A stretch of 64,000 nucleotides of DNA from Panulirus ornatus (GCF_036320965.1 NC_092234.1:43406532-43470531), one strand, 5' to 3'. Shown: positions 11,806 to 23,412, numbered from the stretch's first letter. The notes: generated from the letters alone by a model not told the origin. Program-made: numbers and translations.

Positions 11806-12185
11806 GCGTACGACCCATCACCCATCGTGAGTGAGGCTGTGTGTGTGGGGGATGAGGTACAGTGGATGCGTGTGGGAACAAGGCAGAGTCGGCCTGGCCA
11901 TAATGAAGTGAACTGTGTCATTGTTTCTACTTAAACCTCTTCCTCGTCCAAGGTCGTAAAGTGGCTTGCTGGTCGACCACACCACCTCTCTCCTCAGCGA
12001 CCCCAAGCGTCTCTGAAGCAGTTCGTTAAGATGTTCAGTCATGTTTCGTAATCATTTTTTTTGTTTCCTTTTCATTAATACGATTCGTCGTATGGATTCT
12101 GGATGCTTGTACGTACGTACGTACACTCACGACTCAACGACCCTTAAGGCGTAATGACCCGGAAGTTGACCTGTATCCACACGGG
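11804..12185. other. Gene-free spacer
   Basis: No gene recognised. It contains (GTAC)n at 12110-12123, a self-complementary tetranucleotide run. Confidence 0.45.
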
Positions 12186-12305
12186 GTCTGGTCGTACGCC
12201 AGGTTCAATCGTACGCCAGGCCATCGTAAGCCAGGCCATCGTACGCCAGGGCATCGTACGCCAGGCCATCTTACGCCAGTCCATCCTACGCTAAATGGTC
12301 GTATG
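12186..12305. repeat. 15-bp minisatellite
   Basis: About seven copies of ATCGTACGCCAGGCC with substitutions. A 100-codon frame on the - strand spans it and is a repeat artefact. Confidence 0.88.
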
Positions 12306-12522
12306 GACGTAAGGGGGAAGGGGGTCGTAAAGTCGTGTTGGGGTAGTAACGCAGGCTTACGACACGAGGCCGTGGTACGTATAGCTTCACCTGATGGCGT
12401 CTTAGGGCCCGTCGTAAGCTGGTTACGACAACCCACGTCCAGTGACGGAGGGGAGGAGGCTGGGTTAGGTTAGGTATAGCGTCACCACTGGGTGAACCTC
12501 ATGATACAACTGTCTCGGCTAT

Positions 12523-12932
12523 ACCACTAGAGAATGTAGTACACTGAAAGACACAATTGTACCACTAGAGAAAGTAGTACACTGAAAGACACAATTGTAC
12601 CACTAGAGAATGTAGTACACTGAAAGACACAACTGTACCACTGGAGGAAGTGGTGCCCGTACCACTAGAGAAAGTAGTACACTGAAAGACACAACTGTAC
12701 CACTAGAGAAAGTGGTGCCCTTAAAGACACAGTTGTACCACTAGAGAAAGTGGTGCCCTTAAAGACACAGTTGTACCACTGGAGAAAGTGGTGCCCTCAA
12801 AGACACAGTTGTACCACTGGAGAAAGAAGTACCCTCAAAGACGCAGTTGAACCACTGGAGAAAAATGTTATCCCTAAAGACACAGTTGTACCACTGGAGA
12901 AAGAAGTACCCTTAGAGATACCACTGTACCCA
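12523..12932. repeat. 38-bp minisatellite, ~11 copies
   Basis: The unit starts with TACCACTAGAGAAAGTAGTA and continues with AAAGACACA and TTG. Later copies differ (ACTGGAG, GTGGTGCCC). The array ends exactly where a SINE-like B box begins. Confidence 0.93.
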
Positions 12933-13050
12933 CACGGGTTCGAATCCTGGGCGTGGCACCACAGTCGGCCCACATCTATCCTAGGTGTTCATCCTCCCCT
13001 TCGGGGCTGGTCGATAAGTGGACACCTGGCCAAATCCTCCCGTTGCTTCT
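12933..13050 (+). mobile_element. Truncated tRNA-derived SINE
   Basis: Begins with a good pol III B box, GGGTTCGAATCCTGGGCG, at the T-arm position of a tRNA. A non-tRNA body follows with GTGTTCATCCTCCCC and GGGGCTGGTCGATAAGTGG, a body style I associate with decapod SINEs. The tRNA 5' half with the A box is missing, and the 38-bp array abuts instead. Not a functional tRNA gene. Confidence 0.6.
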
Positions 13051-13135
13051 GTTGATGCCGAAAATATCACACTCCCGTTGTTCGCCTGTTCTCGCTCTGA
13101 GGACAATCTCAACAGGTTATCTCGGGCCGTTCTAA

Positions 13136-13480
13136 ATATAACGCCAATATGTCGTTGGCGCCAATATAACGCCAATAGGTTCTTGGCGCCAATATAACGC
13201 CAATAGGTTCTTGGCGCCAATATAACGCCAATAGGTTCTTGGCGCCAATATAACGCCAATAGGTTCTTGGTGCCAATATAACGCCTATATGCTGTTGGCG
13301 CTAATATAACGCCAATAGGTTCTTGGCGCCAATATAACGCCAATAGGTTCTTGGCGCCAATATAACGCCAATAGGTTCTTGGCGCCAATATAACGCCAAT
13401 AGGTTCTTGGCGCCAATATAACGCCAATAGGTTCTTGGCGCCAATATAACACCAATAGGTTCTTGGCGCCAATATGACGC
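13136..13480. repeat. 28-bp minisatellite, ~12 copies
   Basis: The unit contains GGCGCCAATATAACGCCAAT then AGGTTCTT. GGCGCC is a palindrome in most copies. Long - strand frames are artefacts. Confidence 0.97.
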
Positions 13481-13559
13481 CTGTAACCCACACCTGCTGG
13501 GCGGGAAACTGGGCGCCATTGCGCCAGACCTCCCAGCGCCCGCTTGCTGCGCTGGGACG

Positions 13560-14245
13560 TAAACATAATGCTCTTAGGGGACTGCTATGCGCTCAATGTA
13601 GCGCTTGTCCTCTGCTGTCATAATGCTAGGAGGTTAATTTTATGCTCTGTGTAGCGCTGTTAGGCTACTGTTATGCTCAATGTAGCGCCAGGAGGAGGCT
13701 ATTATTATGCTCAGTATAGCGCCAGGAGGCTATTATTATGCACAGTATAGGGCCAGGAGGCTATTATTATTCTCAGTATAGGGCCAGGAGGCTATTATGT
13801 TGCACAGTATACCGCCAGGAGAGAATTATGCTCAGTCTAGCGCGAGTTAATATTATGCTTGGTATGTAAGAGGCTATATTACGCTCATTAAAGAGCAAGG
13901 AAGTTATCATTACGCTCAGTATAGGGTCAAGAAGCTATTATTATGCGTAGTATATCGGCAGGAGGCTATTATTATGCTCAGTATAGGGCCAGGAGGCTAC
14001 TATTATGCTCAGTGTAGCGCCAGGAGGCTATTATTATGCTCAGTATAGGGCCAGGAGGCTATTATTATGCTCAGTATAGGGTCGACGCTATTATTATGCG
14101 TAATATATCGACAGGAGGCTATTTTTACGCTCAGTATAGGCTCAAAAGGCTATTATCATGCTCAGTATAGCGCCAGAAGGCTATTATTATGCTCAGTATA
14201 GAGCTAGGAGGCCATCATTATGCTCAGTATAGCACCAGTAGCCGA
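13560..14245. repeat. Degenerate ~31-33-bp minisatellite
   Basis: Copies of GGCTATTATTATGCTCAGTA followed by TAGGGCCAGGA, heavily diverged with indels. The core ATGCTCAGTATAG(C/G)G is kept. Confidence 0.85.
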
Positions 14246-14276
14246 CTTTTGCAAGGCGTCAATATTTCGCGTTTTT

Positions 14277-14861
14277 CCGTTGCTCTGGTACTAACGCAGC
14301 CCCTGCTGCCGTTGCTCTGGTACTAACGCAGCCCCTGCTGCCGTTGCTCTGGTACTAACGCAGCCCCTGCTGCCGTTGTTCTGGTACAAACGCAGCCCCT
14401 GCCGCCGTTGCTCTGGTACTAACGCAGCCCCTGCTGCCGTTGCTCTGGTACTAACGCAGCCCCTGCTGCCGTTGCTCTGGTACTAACGCAGCCCCTGCCG
14501 CCGTTGTTCTGGTACTAACGCAGCCCGTGCTGCCGTTGTTCTGGTACAAACGCAGCCCCTGCCGCCGTTGCTCTGGTACTAACGCAGCCCCTGCTGCCGT
14601 TGCTCTGGTACTAACGCAGCCCCTGCTGCCGTTGCTCTGGTACTAACGCAGCCCCTGCCGCCGTTGTTCTGGTACTAACGCAGCCCGTGCTGCCGTTGCT
14701 ATGGTACTAACGCAGCCCCTGCTGCCGCTGCTCTGGTACTAACGCAGCCCCTGCTGCCGTTGCTCTGGTACTAACGCAGCCCCTGCTGCCGTTGTTCTGG
14801 TACTAACGCAGCCCCTGCTGCCGTTGTTCTGGTACTAACGCAGCCCCTGCTGCCGTTGTTA
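14277..14861. repeat. 32-bp minisatellite, ~18 copies
   Basis: The unit contains CCGTTGCTCTGGTACTAACG followed by CAGCCCCTGCTG. Nearly every copy carries TACTAAC followed by GCAG. Variants (TTCTGG, GTACAAAC, CCCGTG) recur in a block order near 14370-14550 and 14490-14700, which suggests block duplication. Confidence 0.97.
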
Positions 14862-14967
14862 ACAACGCCAGTAACCTGTTTCTAACGGCGTGTGGATATG
14901 CCCTCCCCAGCCCGCTTCTGTACGCGGTAGATTTTCACAGCAGTACAAGACTCTTTTGAGTTATCAA

Positions 14968-15545
14968 GCGTAGATACTGCGCTGTGATGCGTAGATATAA
15001 CGCTGTTAAGCGTAGATATGGTACTGTGATGCGTAGATATAACGCTGTTAAGCGTAGATATGGTACTGTGATGCGTAGATTTAGAGCTGTGATGCGTAGA
15101 TATAACGCTGTTAAGCGTAGATATGGTACTGTGATGCGTAGATATAACGCTGTTAAGCGTAGATATGGTACTGTGATGCGTAGATTTAGAGCTATGAAGC
15201 GTAGGTATAACGCTCTTAAGCGTAGATATGGTACTGTGATGCGTAGATATTGAGCTGTGAAGCGTAGGTATACCGCTGTCATGAGTAGATGTATAGCACT
15301 ATCAAGCGTAAATGGATAGTGCTATTAAGCGTAGATATAGCTCTTTCAAGCGTAGACTTTGCGCTATCAAGCTTACATATAGCGTTATAGAGCGCAGATA
15401 TAGCGTTGTCAAACGTAGATATAGCGTTGTCAAGCGTAGATATATGATGCTGTCAAGCGTATATATAGAGCTCTCAAGCGTAGACTTAGCGCCATCGAGC
15501 GTAATATAACACCATTAAGCGCAGATATATACCGCTGTCGAGCGT
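14968..15545. repeat. 21-bp minisatellite with 42-bp higher-order unit
   Basis: Two alternating 21-mers, GCGTAGATATAACGCTGTTA and GCGTAGATATGGTACTGTGA, form a 42-bp unit from about 14985 to 15250, then decay to about 15545. Frames on both strands read as 14-residue repeats and are not genes. Confidence 0.93.
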
Positions 15546-15647
15546 AAGTCAATATAGGACTGTCTTGTCTCTCGTCTAGCGTAGTTAAGCGTAAACATGG
15601 CGTTGTAGGTCCGTAGGTTTAACGCAGTCACACCCGTTGGTATGATT

Positions 15648-15850
15648 GCGTCAGCGCTTCTGTTGTGCGTAGACCCAACGCCAGCACTTCTGTTGTGCGT
15701 ATACCCAACGCTGGGACTTCTGTTGTGCGTATACCCAACGCTAGGACTTCTGTTGTGCGTATACCCAACGCTGGGACTTCTGTTGTGCGTAAATACAACG
15801 CCAGCACTTCTGTTGTGCGTAAATACAACGCCAGCACTTCTGTTGTGGTC
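15648..15850. repeat. 30-bp minisatellite, ~6.5 copies
   Basis: The unit contains GTTGTGCGTATACCCAACGC then TGGGACTTCT, with AAATACAACG variants at the end. Confidence 0.93.
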
Positions 15851-15884
15851 GTAAGTTGTGTTATTTTAATCCGCTCGCTGTCCT

Positions 15885-16165
15885 GTTATACCGTTGTAAC
15901 GCCTGTATCGTTAAACTGTACCGATGTATCGCCTGTATTTCTTTATTGTAACGACATCACTGCTGTATTGTACCGCTGTAACGCCTCTGTAGCAGTGCTA
16001 TACCGCTGTAACGCCTCACAGCTGTACTGTAACGCTGTAACGCCTCACAGCTGTACTGTAACGCCTCCACAGCTGTATGGTAACGCTGTAACGTCACAGA
16101 TGTACTGTATTGCTGTAACGCCTCCACAGCTGTACCGCTGTAACGCCTCCACAGCTGTAGTCGCC
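15885..16165. repeat. Degenerate GTAACGCCT/ACAGCTGTA repeat
   Basis: Irregular copies of CTGTAACGCCTC and CACAGCTGTACCG, with periods between about 20 and 30. Confidence 0.75.
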
Positions 16166-16174
16166 ATTAATGGT

Positions 16175-16655
16175 CATCAGTAGCTTTATGTACCATTGTA
16201 CTTTAGCTTTAGGTATCAACACCATAGCTTTAGCTGATGGTACCTGAGCGTTGGCCGTGGTCACTTAGCTTTTGGCTGATCGGACCTAAGCTTTACCTTT
16301 TGGTGCATTAGCTTTGGCGTATAGTACTTTAGCTGTGTGTGTTTTAGCTTTGGTTGACACCGTCTCGGGTTTGGATGGTGGTAGGTTGACTGTGGCTATA
16401 ATGACACTTTAGCTTTAATTGTAATTGTCTGAAAATTAATTGATTTTATCGAAGGTTTTGTTCGCTTAGTTCTTAGCTTCGACCAAGGTATCATAGCTTT
16501 GGCTGATAGCATCATATATTTAGCTGGTATAGTAGCTCTTTGGTTTTATTTGACGGTACCTTAGCTTTCCCTGATAGTGCCTTAGCTTTGGCCAATGGTG
16601 CCTTAGCTTTGCTTAATGGTGCCTTAGCTTTGGCTGATCTTAGCTTTGGCTGGAT
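16175..16655. repeat. Degenerate TTAGCTTTGG repeat
   Basis: About 18 irregular copies of the core TTAGCTTTGGCTGAT with GGTACC or GGTGCC linkers. Confidence 0.75.
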
Positions 16656-16752
16656 ATTGGTGCTTGGTGTTTACCGATAGAATTAATGGCGTTTTGTTTA
16701 CTCTGGCAAAGATTATAATGCTGACTGTTCGCCAGGAAATATGAACGCTGGC

Positions 16753-16753
16753 A

Positions 16754-16848
<95 letters not shown>
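16753..16848. repeat. A19 followed by (TA)n
   Basis: A 19-base A run passes directly into about 38 AT units. An A-run joined to a TA run is the form expected at the 3' end of a retroposed element on the + strand, but no element body was recognised upstream. Confidence 0.9.
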
Positions 16849-16849
<1 letters not shown>

Positions 16850-16850
<1 letters not shown>

Positions 16851-17405
16851 TATTGTTCGCTAGCAAAAATAAATCGGCAGAAATACGTTAGTTTAGCGTT
16901 CGTCAACAAAGATAATGGTTATTAATATTATCTGGCAAAGATGATAGCGTGTAATATTGATCGCCAGCAAATTTGTGGTCGTGGAGCGTCTGGCAACAAA
17001 AATGATAGTGTATGGTGTTGGCTACCAAAAATAATAGCGTTTAGTGCTCGCTAGCAGAAATAATAGCGCTTTGTTTTCGCTAGCAAACACAATAGCTTAG
17101 AGTGTTCGCTGGCAAAAATAGTTGTGTTCAATATTTCCGAGAAAAAAGAGAATAATGGCATTTAGTATTTTCCAGCAAAAATAATAGCGTTCAATGTTTT
17201 GTCAACAAAAATAATGGCTTATGTTATTCGCTAACAAAAATAACAGCATTAATGTTCGCGGTCAAAATAACAGCATTAATGTTGGCTACAAAAATAACGG
17301 CACTTATGTTGGCTAACAAAAACAACGGCATTTAATGTAGGCTAACAAAAATAATGGCGTTTTGGGGTTCGCAGGCAAAATAATAAAAGCCTCTTGGTAT
17401 TCGCT
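16850..17405. repeat. Degenerate ~29-bp CGCTAGCAAAAATAATAGCG repeat
   Basis: About 17 diverged copies of TTCGCTAGCAAAAATAATAG followed by CGTTTAGTG. Homologous copies also lie just left of the A/TA run at about 16660-16750, so the run seems to have inserted or grown inside this array. Confidence 0.8.
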
Positions 17406-17744
17406 GGTGAATTCAAACCAGCCGAACATTTCGCCCCCACGTCATCAGGCAACTCCTATGTGCCGTGCGGTGATATAGACGTAGTTATGTGAGGTCCACG
17501 GCATCGATGTGGTAGACATTTTGACCGGAACTGGAAGCGTTACGGCGCCATATTGGCGGGAGGGGAGCGCTCACACCAGCGGACGCACATGGCTGTGAGC
17601 GATCACTCCGGCCAGCGAAGGAGACGCGTGGCGCTCTTTCTTACGGCCGCCAGCATCGGAGGCGTTCGGGCCTTAGCGCAAGGCCCTTGATATGTGACCC
17701 TTGAGCACGACGGCCTGGCCCTTAGCCTGATTCTTAAAGAGAGA
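17406..17744. other. Gene-free CpG-rich island-like DNA
   Basis: Low-repeat, CpG-rich. GGCGCCATATTGGCGGGAGG near 17545 contains an E2F-like TTGGCGGGA. The stretch 17686-17726 (CCCTTGAGCACGACGGCCTG and flanks) resembles the unit and centre of the 57-kb inverted array. No coding region seen. Confidence 0.4.
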
Positions 17745-17830
17745 GGTCAAAGGTTATACCGTTAATAACAGAGGACTGAGCCTTAGAGGCAATATCCTCA
17801 CTTGGCCTCCTTCTCTGTTCCTTCTTTTGG
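17745..17830 (-). mobile_element. Family-B repeat fragment
   Basis: On the - strand it reads CCAAAAGAAGGAACAGAGAA then GGCTCAGTCCTCTGTT, matching copies at 29.7 and 47.5 kb. It departs from them just before the CTACCTCGC tail, so the terminal stem-loop is missing. Confidence 0.75.
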
Positions 17831-17835
17831 AAAAA

Positions 17836-17904
<69 letters not shown>
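17831..17904. repeat. A23 followed by (TA)n
   Basis: A 23-base A run passes into about 25 TA units. Confidence 0.97.
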
Positions 17905-17906
<2 letters not shown>

Positions 17907-18372
17907 GAATATTTGTTGAGAATATCTGAATATTCGATGAGAATATCTGAATATTCGATGAGAATATCTGAATATTCGTGGAGAATATCTGAATATTCGT
18001 GGAGAATATCTGAACATTCGTTGAGAATATCTGAATAGTCGTTGAGAATATCTGAAGTCGTTGAGAATATCTGAATATTTGTTGAGAATACCTGAATATT
18101 TATTGAGAATATCTGAATATTTGTTGAGAATATCTGAATATTTGTTGAGAATATCTGAATATTTGTTGAGAATATCTGAATATTTGTTGAGAATATCTGA
18201 ATATTTGTTGAGAATATCTGAATATTTGTTGAGAATATCTTAATATTCGTTGAGAATACCTGAATATTTGTTGAGAATATCTGAATATTTGTTGAGAATA
18301 TCTGAATATTTGTTGAGAATATCTGAATATTTGCTGAGAATATCTGAATATTCGTTGAGATTATCTTGTTAT
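17905..18372. repeat. 21-bp minisatellite, ~22 copies
   Basis: The unit is GAATATCTGAATATTTGTTG plus A. Left-hand copies carry TTCG(A/T)TGA variants; the middle copies are near identical. The ORF of repeated seven-residue units is an artefact. Confidence 0.97.
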
Positions 18373-18439
18373 TCTTAGTGGAATATTTGGAGGACCCTCA
18401 CTGAGGTAGTGTAGTGACAGGTGTTACAGCCATTGGTTC

Positions 18440-18632
18440 CCGGATACGTAACACCGGGTCACAAGAAGGGGGTTCCCAGCCCTCCTAGGACATAACACCG
18501 GGTCACAGGAAGGGGGTTCCCAGCCCTCCTAGGACATAACACCGGGTCACAGGAAGGGGGTTCCAAGCCGTCTTGGGACATAACACCGGGTCACAGGAAG
18601 GGGGTTCCCAGCCCTCCTAGGACATAACACCT
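18440..18632. repeat. 44-bp minisatellite, ~4 copies
   Basis: The unit contains ACACCGGGTCACAGGAAGGG followed by GGTTCCCAGCCCTCCTAGGA and CATA. Confidence 0.95.
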
Positions 18633-18689
18633 CATGACGTAGCTGCCTCAGCTAAATGGGTTCGTTGTTTAGCTGACTCACTGACTCAG

Positions 18690-19180
18690 TGCCTGACTGA
18701 GGCTGGCTGGGTGGCTGAGGATCTGCCCAGGTGTCTGAGAGGGTGACTGGGTGACTGAGAGTCTGGCTGGGAAGCTGAGAGGTTGGCTGGATGGCCGAGG
18801 GGCTGACTAGGTGGCTGAGAGCCTATCTAGGTGGCTAAGGGGCTGGCTAGGTGGCTGAGGGGTGGCTGGGTGGCTGAGGGGCTGGCTGGGGGAATGGGGC
18901 GCTGGCTGGGTGGCTGAGAGGCTGGCTGGGGAGGCTGAGAGGCTGACTAGGTAGGCTAAGAGCGTATCTGGGTGGCTGAGAGGCTGGCTAAGAGGCTAGC
19001 TGAGGGGCTGGCTGGGTGGCTGAGAACCTATGTGGGTGGCTGAGGGGCCGGCTGGGTGGCTGAGAGTCTGGCTGGGTGGCTGAGGAGCTGGCTGGGTGGC
19101 TGAGGAGCTGGCTGGGTGGCTGAGGAGCTGGCTGGGTGGCTGAGAGTCTGGCTGGGTGGCTGAGGAGCTGGCTGGGGAGT
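18690..19180. repeat. 20-bp minisatellite
   Basis: About 24 copies of GGCTGGGTGGCTGAGGAGCT and relatives. They are degenerate on the left and near identical at 19050-19170. The - strand frame rich in Ser, Gln and Pro is an artefact. Confidence 0.93.
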
Positions 19181-19461
19181 CGGGTGTCATAGCTGTGTCT
19201 TATTGACTGAGTGACACTTGACACAGCTTCCCCCAGCTTGTTGCTCCGCTGGGGCGTCATCATCGCAAGTGTCACTGGTGCCCCCGGAACAGCTTCACCC
19301 AGCTTGAAGCTTGGTTCATGAAGCTTAGTCAAGCTTTGCTCAGGGACGGCTACATCGTCACAGACCAACAAGCTGAACTTGGCTGTCACCTGTTGTCTTA
19401 TCCTCCCTAATGGTACCCCCTTCCCCCCCCCTCCCCCTTCCTTCCTTCCTGGCTTGTTGTC

Positions 19462-19870
19462 CTTGTTTACAAGTGTACTCTCGAGGGTAGAACTGTCTTT
19501 GTTTACAAGCTGTGATGTATTGCCGTTGGCAGAATTGCTCTTGTTTACAAGCTGTGATGTGGTGGCGTTGTTAGAACTGCCCTTGTTTACAAGCTGTGAT
19601 GTATTGGCGTTGGCAGAATTGCTCTTGTTTACAAGCTGTGATGTGGTGGCGTTGGTAGAACTGCTCTTGTTTACAAGCTGTGATGAGGTGGCGTTGGTAG
19701 AACTGTCCTTGTTTACAAGCTGTGATGTGGTGGCGTTGATAGAACTGTCCTTGTTTACAAGCTGTGATGTGGTGGCGTTGGTAGAACTGCTCTTGTTTAC
19801 AAGCTGTGATGTGGTGGCGTTGGTAGAACTGCTCTTGTTTACAAGCTGTGATGTATTAGGGGGTTGGTAG
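19462..19870. repeat. 42-bp minisatellite, ~9.5 copies
   Basis: The unit contains CTTGTTTACAAGCTGTGATG then TGGTGGCGTTGGTAGAACTG. CTTGTTTACAAG is a near-palindrome in each copy. A 163-codon frame through it reads as 14-residue repeats and is not a gene. Confidence 0.95.
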
Positions 19871-20297
19871 AGCTAATTTGTTGTTTACAAACTCTGGTAT
19901 GTTCCCTCGAGAGTAGATCTGTAAGATATATTTTTCACGTATAGCTGTTGTTCGTAACCACTTTAGCTGACCACAAAGCTAAATCGTCAGATGTTTAAAC
20001 AGCCCTTGAAGTTAGCTGTCACATCCAGACACACAGTAAAATGCTAAGGTCGTAAATGCATGCGTCATTGTCTTGAATGGCGTAAAGCTAAGGTCGTAAA
20101 TGCATGTGTAAATGTCTTGAGTGGCTTGAGTGTGACAGTGGGCTGGCTGGGGACACACTGGGTATATTTTCAGTGGGCTGAGTGTGTTGTTGTTCTTGTG
20201 TCTGTTATTGTGTGGGAGAATCTCTGAACTGATTGTGTTAAGGCAATTTGGTACAGTTTTATCATTGCTTTGTTTACGAACAAATTAATGATTTTAA

Positions 20298-20298
<1 letters not shown>
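19871..20298. other. Gene-free spacer
   Basis: A short direct duplication near 20044-20115 (CTAAGGTCGTAAATGCATG twice). Otherwise nothing recognised. Confidence 0.5.

Positions 20299-20349
<51 letters not shown>
20299..20349. repeat. (TA)n microsatellite
   Basis: 51 bases of TA adjoining a LINE-tail motif. Confidence 0.97.
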
Positions 20350-20355
<6 letters not shown>

Positions 20356-20425
20356 GTATACTTATTTGTCGTTTCCTGCATCAGTCAGGTAGCGCCAGCA
20401 CCAGACGAAGAATAACATGCATTTA
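20350..20425 (-). mobile_element. LINE 3'-tail fragment
   Basis: The - strand reads TCGTCTGGTGCTGGCGCTAC, then CTGACTGATGCAGGAAACGA, then the TA run. This is a diverged version of the terminal motif found at 26.8, 48.1 and 56.0 kb. Confidence 0.65.
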
Positions 20426-20889
20426 CCATTTTCTTTACAAGATTTCCTCTCCGTTTTCTTTACTTACCCTTATGACATATTTACCTTCATGACGTTAGCT
20501 TTTCTAAACCCCGGATCCTCCACTGCCAATACCCTCGTTAGGCCTCGTTAACAAGCAGTTCACCTGTGGTCCCAGTGGTAGTATATAAGTGTTTTAGTGA
20601 GCTCCTGAAGTGTAAAGTGGTGAGTGTGTAAGTGTAAGTACAGTTAAGTATAGTGGGTACCGGAGAGGAGTAATAAAAAGACGAAGGGAACAGTGGTAAA
20701 GTTGGATAGGTAAAGACAGCATCAGTAAAGGAATAGATAGATAGAGGAATAGATAGATAGATTATTGATCAATAATGACCAGGTAATAAGAAGGAAAGAT
20801 GGCTCAGTAAAGTGACAGTTGGTCAGCCCTGGGCACATTTGGAGTGTAGTTTGTAGGGCCGTCTTAAGTCACACGTCTTTGGAGGATAG
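20426..20889. other. Gene-free spacer
   Basis: Low-repeat, with a short GATA-type repeat at about 20733-20762. Confidence 0.45.
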
Positions 20890-21165
20890 AAATAGTCTCA
20901 CTCTTTCGCGAACCTTCGAAGAACCCTTGTTTCGTTGGAGCCTCGAAACATTTCCTCACGGGGCCTCGAGCCAGTTGCAAGTGAAGCCTCGACTCACTAT
21001 CTAGTGAACCCTTGAATTATAGTCTCGTGAAGCCTCGAGCCATTGGCAAGCGGAGCCTTGACTTAGTGTCTTGTGAGGCTTCGAACTGGTGTCTCGTGAA
21101 ATCTCGAGCCATTGTCAACTGAAGCTCTGACTCATAGTTTCGTTAACTCTGAAAACGTCCGAAAT
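20890..21165. repeat. Decayed ~70-bp tandem repeat, 3-4 copies
   Basis: CCTCGAGCCA recurs at about 20964, 21033 and 21103 with similar flanks (TCTCGTGAAG before, TTG(G/T)CAA after). Confidence 0.75.
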
Positions 21166-21899
21166 GGGGTTATAGTTAGGTTTCTTTGTGGCTCAGGAAG
21201 TCGAAACTTGACACTAAGAGATATTGAACGATAGTTTCAGTTTTTTATACCAGTTTCAGCCGTACTAGCTAAACCATTCGCCGACGAGAACGAAACGAAG
21301 CGTTACGAACGGGTGGTCAGGCGGAGAAGCCGAGAAATGACAGAGCATTACGGACTGACGGATAGACGTAGGTGGACCCGACGTATGAGGTGCGGTACGG
21401 CTGTACAGAAGGATCGGGACGGGAAGATCATTACGGACGGACGGACGGACGGGCGTCAAGCCCCCCCCCACAAGTACCGTCCGTGGCGCAGAAGCCGTCG
21501 CCAGACAGCAAGTGTACGGCGTCTGAGGCGGGTCGGGTGTTCGAGTGTGGCCACAGATACAGCCCACCTGTGTCACACACCTTATTTGTTGACACCTGTT
21601 CTTCCCTCCCCTCTCCCCCTCCCCTCTTCCCCTCCCCCCTCTCCCCTCTCTCCCCCCGCTCTTCCCTTACCCTCAGCCCCACAATCCCCCCCAAAAAAAC
21701 CAGGAGCCTTCCCCACCCCACCCCCTCTCTCTCTCTCCCCTCCCCTATTCCCCCCCCCTCCCCCACCAAACTCTTATTGGTCTTCTCTTCCCTCCCCCAA
21801 CCCCCCCCCACTAACACGTCACTGCCCTGCCCACAGCCCTTAGCATCGTGCCCACAGCCCTCAGTACCTTACCCACAGCCCTCAGTAACCTCCCATAAT
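21166..21899. other. Gene-free spacer, pyrimidine-rich right half
   Basis: The left part has (GGAC)n at 21437-21450. 21600-21830 is a C/T tract. The 292-codon and 176-codon frames across it are low-complexity Pro/Ser and carry no domain. Confidence 0.5.
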
Positions 21900-22078
21900 C
21901 CACAGTCCTCTACCCACGCCCCTCAGTACCCTCCCCACGCCCCTCATTACCCTCCCCACGCCCCTCATTACCCTCCCCACGCCCCTCATTACCCTCCCCA
22001 CGCCCCTTATTACCCTCCCCACGCCCTTCATTACCCTCCCCACGCCCCTTATTACCCTCCCCACAGCCCTCACCACCC
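21900..22078. repeat. 21-bp minisatellite, ~8 copies
   Basis: The unit is CCCTCCCCACGCCCCTCATT plus A. Confidence 0.95.
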
Positions 22079-22096
22079 TATGCATGCATATTCAGA

Positions 22097-22198
22097 AGCC
22101 TGCCAACAGCCCCACATTACCCTGCCAACACCCCCACATTACCCTGCCAACACCCCCACATTACCCTGCCAACACCCCCACATTACCCTGCCAACAAG
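22097..22198. repeat. 22-bp minisatellite, ~4.5 copies
   Basis: The unit contains CCCTGCCAACACCCCCACAT then TA. It is related in composition to the 21-bp array just upstream. Confidence 0.93.
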
Positions 22199-22607
22199 AC
22201 TCAGGATCCTGCCATCACCCCCACAGGACCTTACCAACTCCCCAAAATAGCCTGGCCACACACGTTTCTCCCCCCTCCCTTCTCCCCCACACCCACTCCA
22301 CGTACGTACCCACAATATTTCCACCCCCCCCCCCCACACTTTCTCTCGCCCCCTCACCAAACTATCTGGATTATTTTGGAGATGTTGGCAGAGGATCTGC
22401 CTAACATAGCTGCTGGCAAGCAGGCGCTGTGCCACCGCCCGCCCCCTCCTCAACCCCCTCCTCCTCAACCCCCTCCTCAATCCCCCACGCAGCAGCAGAC
22501 CGTATGATGGGGATGGTGGTGATGGGGGGGTGTGGAGGGGGCTGCAGGCTGCCCATGTGGTGATGGGGCGCGGGGGGGTGAGGGGTGGTGTGTCTGGTGC
22601 TAGCCTG

Positions 22608-22610
<3 letters not shown>
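22199..22610. other. Gene-free C/G-rich spacer
   Basis: C-runs at 22323-22335 and a CTCCTCAACCC repeat near 22440-22485. No gene seen. Confidence 0.45.
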
Positions 22611-22658
<48 letters not shown>

Positions 22659-22660
22659 GA
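22611..22660. repeat. (GA)n followed by G-run
   Basis: About 19 GA units then G12. Confidence 0.95.
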
Positions 22661-22702
22661 GCCACGTCAGCTGTTGCCGTAACCAGTCCCCGCCATCGTT
22701 CA

Positions 22703-22710
22703 TGACGTCA
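22703..22710. promoter_or_regulatory. Full CRE palindrome TGACGTCA
   Basis: Perfect CREB/ATF-type octamer. No associated promoter is visible, so function is unknown. Confidence 0.25.
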
Positions 22711-22774
22711 CGACTAGTAGATATGTTGCTGTGCGAGAGATCACCTCAACCAACCACAGGCCTCACACACCCTC

Positions 22775-23404
<630 letters not shown>

Positions 23405-23412
23405 AATAAATA

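Noticed and set aside
12933..12955. Functional tRNA gene
   Set aside because: Only the B-box half is present; the upstream sequence is the 38-bp minisatellite.
14277..14861. 32-bp repeat of CRISPR-like length
   Set aside because: Tandem units without spacers; eukaryotic minisatellite.
21372..22250. 292-codon Pro/His-rich open frame
   Set aside because: Its right half reads through the 21-bp and 22-bp arrays and its left half is a C-rich low-complexity tract with no domain.
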